From Littorina saxatilis (lineage: Eukaryota; Mollusca; Gastropoda; Littorinimorpha; Littorinidae): a stretch of DNA of 64,000 nucleotides. The DNA is taken from NCBI RefSeq assembly GCF_037325665.1, contig NC_090245.1, positions 109,704,458-109,768,457 on the forward strand, written 5' to 3'. How positions within the stretch are numbered: position 1 is the first letter of the stretch; each line of letters opens with the position of its first letter. Below, piece after piece: positions 56,013 to 64,000 of the stretch. A program made the translations under genes and the position numbers. Under the pieces are notes generated by a model, which ran no database searches, was not told the origin of the DNA, and was given only the letters and a program-made list of their open reading frames with translations.

Positions 56013-56262
56013 TTGTTTAGGCCTTAGCGAGTTCAATGAGGTCGAAGCATAGGACAAGTACGCCCGGAAGATGCTGAACACTTTTTGTTACATTGTCCAA
56101 AATTTAAAGAACATAGAACCATTTTATTCAATAGTCTGCCAACGCACGCTCTGGATTGCAAAACACTTTTGTTTCGAAATACTGATTTAGGTATATCTTT
56201 GAACACGAAAATATTTTCTGTTGTACAAGATTACGTTATGTCAACTGATCGCTTCGGCTGAT
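56013..56262 (+). mobile_element. LINE ORF2 C-terminal fragment
   Basis: Frame with PEDAEHFLLHCPKFKEHR.ILF, the H-x4-C end of LINE ORF2 proteins, closing at TGA near 56260. It is absent from the parent FAN1 intron. Confidence 0.75.
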
Positions 56263-57059
56263 ATTATATTAACAGTGACAGCAATAGATGTAGCAAAACA
56301 TTCTTTCTCTCTCTCGATCTCTCTCTCTCTCAATCTCTCTCTCTCTCTCTTTATTTGTATAAAATATTATGAAATATTATGAAATATTTTGAAAGAAAAG
56401 GGTTGAAACGCCAAGAAGAAGATAGGGCCTACACAATCATCTCAGTACCACATTACACCAGTTACAAACTGACACCGTAGCCCATCGCCGCCACCCCCAC
56501 CCCCCACTTCAACTTTGTGCATCTGGCATATAGCATATGTGGGTGTGTGTGTGCGTGTGTGATACTGATAGGCTAGTGATCTGAAGAGTTACAGCTACGG
56601 GAATGACGTCAACCAGGCTCTGATTGGCTAGTTATTATGAGGTATTTCCGGTTTGCATACATGCTTGCGAATATAAAACTGCTTGACAGTGACGAGCACG
56701 CGACCAATCGGAGCCTGGCTGACGTCCTCCCCGTACTGGCTGCAAGTGACAAATCTTCTCGTTAAAAAAACGATCGCAGCAAACTTATGATTTATCTGTA
56801 CATGAGACATCTATACTAACGGCGTGTCTTACCTGTTTGACACCTGGGCGACAAGGCAACACTGTGGTCACCGACAAGAATGCACCAAGTTCATTTTCCG
56901 TCCTCGAAAAAGTGTCCTCACTTTCGCGGCCGCCATTTGACTAAGGGAGGTTACTCTTCTGGTTCTTTGGGGAAATCCCAGGAATTCCCTTTCTGATGCT
57001 ATTTTTAGCTCAAAGCCTCAGTTGGTTTCTCAGTGACGCGTTGTGCGACGGGTACACTG

Positions 57060-57380
<321 letters not shown>

Positions 57381-57389
57381 CCGGCAACT

Positions 57390-57813
57390 GTGTCAGATTT
57401 TATTCGTCAAAGTGAAAATTAAAATTCATCATTAAAATGCAAAAGTAGCATGAGAGTTAAGAGTGCAAAGAGAAAGCAGCCTGGCTGTTGAGTGTTGTTA
57501 ACAGTGCAAACAGAAAGCAGCCTGGCTGTTGAGTGTTGTTAACAGTGCAAACAGAAAGCAGCCTGGCTGTTGAGTGTTGCTATGTGTACAAGCAGAAGGG
57601 CGACCTCGCCGCGTGAAAGCATGGGTAGAGACGTGATCCAGGTAGGTGCACCCGATCGCTTGCACGAGAAGAAATGACCTCTAACCTGCAGTCACAAGTA
57701 ATGGCAAATGTCGGACACCGATTACACAGGCCACGTCACGTCTTGATCCTCTCTTCCAAAGTGAAACCTCTGACGTCAAACACGAAACAAAGTTCAAGAA
57801 GACGTCATACTGC

Positions 57814-57846
<33 letters not shown>

Positions 57847-60800
57847 GAACATTTATATAGCGCTAAATCAAAAACTTTCGTTAAAAAGGCTTGCTCTAAG
57901 CGCTTGACATCTAAACTAAAACGTCATTCACACTCTTTACAATGATGTACAAGAACTTCATGTCACACTCTTTCATTCAGTATAGCACCAGTCACACAGT
58001 TGTTATTCTGTACAAGACAATAAGTTAGTCTAACGTCGTCACGAAAACATCTGCGTTATGTCTCTCATGAACTGAAAAAGTATTTCGAGAACGAAGTTTG
58101 TCTTGGTGACTGCGTAATATCACCAAGGGAAAGTTACTCGTAAGGTGACCGCTAGGCTGTGCATGTATCGTATGGAATATATCTTTAAAGGCACACACAG
58201 CCTCCCGTAAACCATCCGTTTCTGATCACTGAGCTCCCCGAGCCTCTACATACAGTACAGACATACTTCCATTTGAACGCTCACCGAACGGGAACATCCT
58301 GGCTGCTTTCCGTTGAGAGTGAGACATTTTCAAAGAATTTATTTCGTGCAATCAGAACGGATTTACCATTAGACAAATCAGAAGCCTCGTTTTGGCGCTA
58401 GACCTAACTTTTAAACTCTAAATAATAAATTGACGGTTTGTTACACAAAAATTCTCAAATCATGCTTGCAACTCGATTTCGAAAAGAAAATGAAGTTAAA
58501 GGCCTGAACATTGTAACCGTTAACGCAGAACAGTTAATTTTTGAAAAGATTTTAAGGGCACTATTATACGCCGATGATGTCACCATGTTTTTGTGTGACA
58601 AAGATGATATAAGGAATGTGTTTGCAATATTAGATGAATTTGCATTAATATCTGGTTTGTTTATTAACAGATTAAAATCAGAAGCAATGTGGATTGGTTC
58701 AACTCGAAATAGTAACGAGGAAGGATTTGGAATAAGATGGGTAAACATTTTTTAGATTTTGGGCATATATTTTTGTGGATGAAAATTCGTTACAGAGGAT
58801 TAAGAATATTAAGAAGGTTATTCTTAACTGGGAAAAACGGAATTTTGGTCTTTTAGGTAATATTTGCGTAAGAAAAAGGTTTTTGATTTCCCAGCTTCTT
58901 TATGTTATGCAGGCAATATGCATCCCTGAACCTGTGTTGAAAGAAATCAATACATTATTGTTTCGTATTCTGTGGAGGAAAACAGATTGTAATAAGAAAG
59001 CGTTTGAGAAAGTTAAGAGAAGCGTTGTATGCAGCGGAATAGAAACCGGAGGTATTAAAATGATTGATGTGCAAGTCTTACAAAAATCTTTTTTGTGCGA
59101 GTGGCTTGCTCAGCTTTCAAATATAGATAATATTAGTACATGGACCTGGACCCCTAGATTACATTTCCGTATTTTTGGAACGGATTTATCATGTTTTAAT
59201 TCAATCATTGGTCCTAAAAAGTTTAAAGGGCTTGGCAATATTCAGTCCACCTTCTGGGGAAAAGTACTCCGAGTCTGGTTGGTAAATAATAAACAGCACT
59301 CACCTGCATCTCTTAAGATGGCTTGTTTATGGAACAATGTCGATATAAAATATCAAAATAATGTAATTCACTTTGACAATTGGGCAAAACAAGGAATTAC
59401 ACATATCAAGGACCTTTTAGAAAATGATAATAATATTAACAGCTATTGCGTTTTCAGCGTAGCAATAGGCCTAGGGCCCGATATTTAGACGAGACAAGTA
59501 TAATGCCGACGAGTCGAAGACGAGTGCCGTGCCGCACGAAAACTACGAGTGCTAGCCGTCTCACCTGGCAGGTAAACGACAGCACAAAAAACAGGCGCTT
59601 GCAATGATTGCATTTTATACGAAATAATTACAGCTGCTTGTGACAAGGCTTTAGAAGAGATCGAGGTTCCAAAACAAGCGTCTTCAATTTAGCTGCCTCG
59701 ACTCCAGGACATTTTCAGTAAAATACACGTAAGTACAGTATGTAGGATAAACAGAATACTACATGGCTTGCTTTGTCGTACCAGATTTACACTCGTTGCT
59801 TTTACAAATAGTGAACAGCTCGCTTTCGCTCGCAGTTCAATATTTAAAAAAAAACCTCGTGTAAATCTGGTACGACACAGCAAGCCATGTAGTATTCTCT
59901 ATGTATACAATTCCCAGCAGCTAACAGAAAACACAAGTGTTATTCCGATAACGTACCAACTAGATCAACATTTGGAATATATACGTAGCAGACTAAATTA
60001 CACTGAAAATACGACTGCATCAGTTCAGTAAATGAATGGTTTCCGAATTATTATTTCAAGGCAAGAACAATCGGAATCGAAAACGTGTAGGGTTTAGAAT
60101 GTCCGTACCATATATAAGACTTATTACCAGCCTGCCTCATGCGTGCAGACTCAGTGCAACGTGACGAGCAATTTTTTTTTTGGAATGCCGCAGTGGTTCG
60201 ATTGCCCTAGTCTGGAACGCCGAAGAAGAAGAAGATTGCCCTAGCCTAGCAGACGACATAAACCCCGCTCAGCAAACTAACATGTTGGCCAAATGTGAAC
60301 GAAAAAACAATGGGGATATAATACGTGTAGGGCTCAGAGCATTCTTACCGTTCATATTTAGTACCAGACTCCCCGATGAGTGAAGATACCACACGAGAAA
60401 CATGCCACATTTATTTTGAAAATGTGCTAACCGTCGACCTTGGGGGTTAGCCAATTCAAGGGGAGTCACTCTGCACAGTCAATCTGTCGAAGCTCGACTT
60501 GAGGTTTCGAATCGCAAATAACTAAGAACATAGTCCTTTCTCCGAGTTCAAATGAGGTCTCTCTGAAAGATCATCACTGTTTAGCTTTACGCTACACTAG
60601 AATTTACCAACAGAAATTAAAACAAGAGTTTGCGTGTGATGAAAGCACGACACACTTGAGACACCCCACACAAAAGTAGATCTTCTACGACCTGACCACA
60701 CAGTTATGCCTATTCAAATGCGCGTAGCAAAATGTGCGTGTTGTATCTTCTTTTTTCTCTGGCGGTACCGACAATATCGTTATTGAAACAATCCCAGTGC

Positions 60801-62827
60801 ACTAAGGGATTTATAGAGCAAATCTCGAAAATAATTATTGAACTCAGCACTATGCGCTTCGTTCAATAATGAATTTTCTCGATTTGCTCTATAAATCCCT
60901 TAGTGCACTGGGATGTCTCAATAACTTAAATTATAATAAAAATGCTGATGATAATAATTATAATAATGATAAGATACAAAAAAGTTAAGAGATAATCAAA
61001 TTATAATTATTTTGAAGTTAAGATTGGTATATATTTTATTTATTTTGGTTTTGTTGATTATTAAATGCTTTTGTTAATTTTATTTTTTTAGTGTGATTTT
61101 TAGTTTTTAAGATATATAAATGTGATTTAATAAAGGAACGTAAAGGTATTAATAATAATGATAATTATTTAAAAAATAAAATAAAATAAAAATAATTAAA
61201 AGAGAGTAAAAGAGTAAGCAATTAAGTTGTTTGAATTATTTAAATAATTTTTAAGAAAAAAAATAATTATGAGAAATATTTGTTGTTTGTTGAATTAGGT
61301 GTTCAGATAAAAGTTAAAAAAAATAAAAATGTATTTGTCACTTATGTATAGTTTCTCCTTTTATGAATTTGAATACCTTTTTTATTTGCATTGATTGTAT
61401 TTTTTTTATTCATTGATTAATTATTTTATTTTATTGTGCACGATTTAAATACATTTTGAAAAAGTGTTGATGTTATAGGCTTATTAAGAATGTAAAATAA
61501 AACACTTCCGTTAGGAATGTAAAATAAGGCACCTCCGTTTGTAAGCCCTAACATCTCAGAAGAAAAGCTGATTCCCACTTAAAAAAAAGAAGAAAAAAAA
61601 GAAAAAAAGATCAGTACAATTTGAAGTTTTGAAAGTTTGAAAAAAGGGAGCCCGGAAGCAGGTCACGCAAGGTCGTGTTTGCCCAAGCAGACGAATTTGC
61701 TGCATAGCGCTTGCTTCTTTGAAGCCAACCGCCGCCGATAAGTTCGTGCGACTCGCAGCCGTTTGTTGCGTTTTAGATTCAGAGGTACACCATAAAGTGC
61801 TATTGCAGATACAGCGAGTCGCATTGAAATCACAAACTGACGACTAAATTGTGAAAAAAAGGAAAGTGGATCACGCGGGTCCACGATGGCTCAGGGGTTA
61901 GATAAACCACGAAAACTGATGTGTGCCCGTGTGGTTTACGCAAGCAAAATAGCCATTCAAACGAACTGTGTCATTTAATGCTATTAAATACTATTGCAAG
62001 TGTGTTCCATAAGGTTCGAACTGCTTTTTTCGTGAGAAGATTTAAATATTTCTGTAAACCATTTGAGGCGGACTGGTGCTTTAACATCCAGCGACAAGGT
62101 TAACGTAGGTGAGCATGGGGTCCGAGCTGACTCTCAAGAAGCGAGCAGGCGTCAGGTCAAGGCGTGGAGTGCCCGTCAAGGGCACGCTCCACGTGCTCTG
62201 CTCCACGTCATTGCGCAGCAGCTCAATCAGCAACGCGTCGCCCGTGACGTCATAGTGCAGCGTCACTTGAAAGACGTCACCTTGCTTCAGCAGCATGGGA
62301 GGGGAGGTACCCAGGTAAGGTTGCGGATGGTACCGACCGCCGACACTCGTGGAGACGAGGAGCGTTTCTGTGTAAGGCCCCAAGTCGTGTCTGTGTGCAC
62401 AGAAACAGTGGAAACTGATCAGGAATTTTTGAATGCGTTTTTAGTGCAATTCTTTATTCGTTGTAAATGTGATGTATTTTAAGTTGCGAGGCAGTTTTCC
62501 TTGTTTTGATAACGACAGTAAAATTGAGTCTTGACAAGGCCGCTTTCAAGAAAGTGTGATATTTTCCTACACCCTGTCAGACCATCTGAGCCACGCGCAC
62601 ACACACACTGGGTGAGTGAGTCTGGGTGGCTGGAGTTTGTCTCCTGCTTTGTGTCGGAGTGCAGCAGAAGAGACCCTCTCCTCTCTCTCCCCCCCCCCCC
62701 TCCCAGTCTCAGACAATCTACGTGGTCTCAGCAATAACCCCAGCCTGGTTGTGTGTGTGCGTTTAGTAAAGTTTTAAATACATGTTCTCAGAGTACACAC
62801 TCACACGCATACATACACACACACACG

Positions 62828-62883
<56 letters not shown>

Positions 62884-63162
62884 AACCCACTTACAGACAA
62901 ACACATTACACAAATATTACATTAGATTGCCGAAGAGTGTGATGTGTTGGACTGACCTGAAATCTATGTGCGCCACTGAGTCCTGTTTGTTGGCCGTGAG
63001 CAGGTCTAGGTACATTCTCTGGGTGCCGGCAAACACCCCTTTGAGACAGGCCTTCCACCCGTCCCAGGGGAGCCAGGGCAGGGGCACCTGGAGGGGTGTG
63101 GTCGGGTGGCGGTACACGGCCTGCATGCACTCCCCGGGGACAGCCGTCCAGCGACCGTTGAC
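57390..63162 (-). CDS. PAN-sushi-galectin protein, copy B (partial, 3' part)
   Basis: Exons 63162-62957 and 62390-62081 match lectin A exons 3 and 4, with both splice sites and phases kept and no stop. The encoded protein differs by a few residues (SVAHIDFR for SVVHIDFR; DLGPYTETLLVSTSV for DWWPYTETLLVTTSV). Any sushi and apple exons would lie beyond 64000. The native 3'UTR with AATAAA (57398-57403) is cut off from the stop by a 3.9-kb insertion. It looks functional as far as it can be seen. Confidence 0.8.
57475..57580. repeat. 41-bp unit, three copies in the lectin B 3'UTR
   Basis: CAGAAAGCAGCCTGGCTGTT plus GAGTGTTG.. three times; lectin A has one copy at about 37652. Confidence 0.9.
57818..58034 (-). 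repeat. SINE-like insertion in the lectin B 3'UTR
   Basis: (AAT)n then GAACATTTATATAGCGC..., as at 6606-6690. Copy A at about 37916 lacks it. Confidence 0.8.
58436..59488 (+). mobile_element. L1/Tx1-like LINE fragment
   Basis: RT part with LLYADDVTMFL and KSEAMWIGSTR, then VILNWEKRNFGLLGNICVRK and GIETGGIKMIDVQVLQ, typical of L1/Tx1-type proteins. A frameshift and stop lie near 58750. Both ends are truncated. Confidence 0.85.
59745..59900. mobile_element. hairpin MITE
   Basis: Arms AGAATACTACATGGCTTGCT and complement, with GTGTAAATCTGGTACGACA inside. Confidence 0.8.
60176..60790. other. interior of the 3.9-kb insertion, unassigned
   Basis: No recognisable gene or repeat structure. Part of the composite insertion at 58189-62080. 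Confidence 0.5.
60796..60914. mobile_element. hairpin MITE
   Basis: Arms CAGTGCACTAAGGGATTTAT and complement, about 45 bp each, around a GAACTC.. loop. Confidence 0.85.
60920..61640. other. AT-rich interior, no gene
   Basis: Very AT-rich (AATAATAA and TTTTATT tracts). No frame of note. Confidence 0.6.
62081..62390 (-). CDS. lectin B exon 4 and stop
   Basis: 310 nt, one codon shorter than copy A near the GRYHPQPYLG segment. The TAA stop lies in the TTAA at 62081-62084 that flanks the insertion. Confidence 0.85.
62828..62880. repeat. CA microsatellite
   Basis: (CA)n in lectin B intron 3, at the place of the GT tract in copy A. Confidence 0.95.
62957..63162 (-). CDS. lectin B exon 3
   Basis: 206 nt, same phases (0 to 2) and splice sites as 38924-39129. 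Confidence 0.85.
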
Positions 63163-63244
63163 CTGTGCCAGGGGTACACGGTTAGACCTTGATTCTTCAA
63201 ACTGTTGCCGCTATTTTCAAAAGGCGTAAAAGGTAAAGGTACTT

Positions 63245-63502
63245 CCATAAACATGTTTGTTCGGAGGGGATGTTAGAGATCTCATCTTCTCCATGGCCAG
63301 CTTTATGAGGGCGGTGCAAGTCCTCTCCCTCGCTGCCTTAGCCTTCCTGGCCCTCAACAGGTACCCATGTCCTGCTGGCTGGACTGGAGAGCGCTCGGAC
63401 AAATCGGGTACAAGAAATAGATTCGCCCTGCGTGGGATTCGAACTATGACAGCTAGCGTGAAAGGCAAGCGCTCTAACCACTGTGCCACACAGGCTCTCT
63501 AA
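63245..63502 (-). repeat. tRNA-derived SINE, shared with copy A
   Basis: Same site and head as 39240-39478. Confidence 0.8.
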
Positions 63503-64000
63503 CAAAACAAAAAAAGAGAAGCGTTTTTGGTTTCCCGAACTGACCACATCCCGACCCTAGAACTTTCTTAACACCCTTTAGAAAGAAAAGGAAGAAGAAG
63601 AAGTGGCGTAAAGCCATGTCAAAACATTTAGTCAATCTGAACATCAAAACAATGCCTGAACTAAAAAGTCTCCCCCGAGACAAAGTCCTGGCTGGGCTGA
63701 TCGAGACCAGTCGACCCTGGCCGCGCTGTCTCGGTATCAGGCACCTCATTAGCATACAGGGAGACCCCTAAACATTTTTTTTAATGCTGATCATATTTCT
63801 CGAACATTAACGTCAGCTTACACTTGATTATATCACCAAGGTCAATTGGTCTAACTTTTGTGGTCTTTCAAAAACCAAATATCCACATTAGGTGATATGA
63901 TGGACTCAAAAGTAAGAGGTTCGAAATTGAGTAGCACCCACTCCCACCCGATTTAAACCTTCAAGAATTTTACCGATCGGATTATGTGAAGGTTCAAGTA

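Larger units (their letters stand above)
53491..56960 (-). pseudogene. FAN1 5'-end pseudogene (exons 1-2 duplicate)
   Basis: Exon 2 sequence resumes abruptly at 53491 (GAAATTGTCTGTATC..., parent about 24960), continues to 55612, then intron 1 and exon 1 (56825-56960, donor GTAAGAC kept). Everything 3' of the breakpoint in FAN1 is absent. The start ATG reads AAG, the frame shifts several times compared with the parent, and a 1.4-kb DNA element (53732-55131) splits exon 2. A 24-bp unit (TACTGTGATGGCTTGAGTGG..) is triplicated at 55455-55530. The G-rich minisatellite of the parent intron is missing. Not a working gene. Confidence 0.92.
58189..62080. mobile_element. 3.9-kb TTAA-target insertion at the lectin B stop codon
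   Basis: TTAA at 58185-58188 and 62081-62084; lectin A (38072-38075) is the empty site. The left end (AGGCACACACAGCCTCCCG) and right end (..TTGAGGCGGACTGGTGCT) match the small element at 4878-5523. The middle carries a LINE fragment and two hairpin MITEs, so it is a composite. No piggyBac transposase was recognised. Confidence 0.88.

Overview
This window is eukaryotic genomic DNA, most likely from a marine gastropod or a close mollusc. The reasons are split genes with GT-AG introns, long stretches of tRNA-derived SINEs, non-LTR retrotransposons, MITEs and minisatellites, CA/GT microsatellites, and two 200-base assembly gaps (17063-17262, 46301-46500). The group assignment is an inference from repeat style and was not searched.

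Two host genes can be built exon by exon, both on the minus strand. (1) FAN1 (Fanconi-associated nuclease 1) runs from about 26880 down to about 1640. One non-coding first exon and 14 coding exons join in phase to 3204 nt, 1067 residues. The SAP-like region, the HxEG glutamate and the PD..EVK nuclease core are all present; the N-terminal ubiquitin-binding UBZ finger of vertebrate FAN1 is not recognisable. (2) A secreted lectin, copy A, runs from 52848 down to about 37560. Four coding exons join in phase to 1098 nt, 365 residues: signal peptide, PAN/apple, poly-Asn linker, sushi, galectin. Its last two exons occur again, open, at 63162-62081 (copy B), and the rest of that copy would lie beyond the right edge.

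Layout: 1-1640 is intergenic. 1640-26880 is FAN1. 26912-30057 is a transposon inserted about 60 bp upstream of the FAN1 first exon. 30066-37560 is intergenic with a nested LINE. 37560-52848 is lectin A, whose first intron holds a 3.86-kb palindrome (46509-50368). 53491-56960 is a decayed duplicate of the FAN1 5' end carrying a THAP-bearing DNA element. 57390-64000 is lectin B. The order FAN1-lectin / FAN1 fragment-lectin shows one tandem segmental duplication. Each copy serves as the empty site for insertions in the other, so target duplications can be read directly.

The most unusual feature is in FAN1. Five separate minisatellite arrays (units of 69, 101, 79, 93 and 84 bp, with 9, 6, 8, 13 and 3 copies) each start on an exon-intron junction and copy the splice site with the adjoining exon edge: the acceptors of exons 15, 12, 11 and 4, and the donor of exon 10. 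Two of these acceptor arrays could encode alternative proteins; the others would add premature stops if distal sites were used. A ~0.85-kb CA-bearing repeat (called family A here) occurs about 14 times and is the host of several nested insertions.
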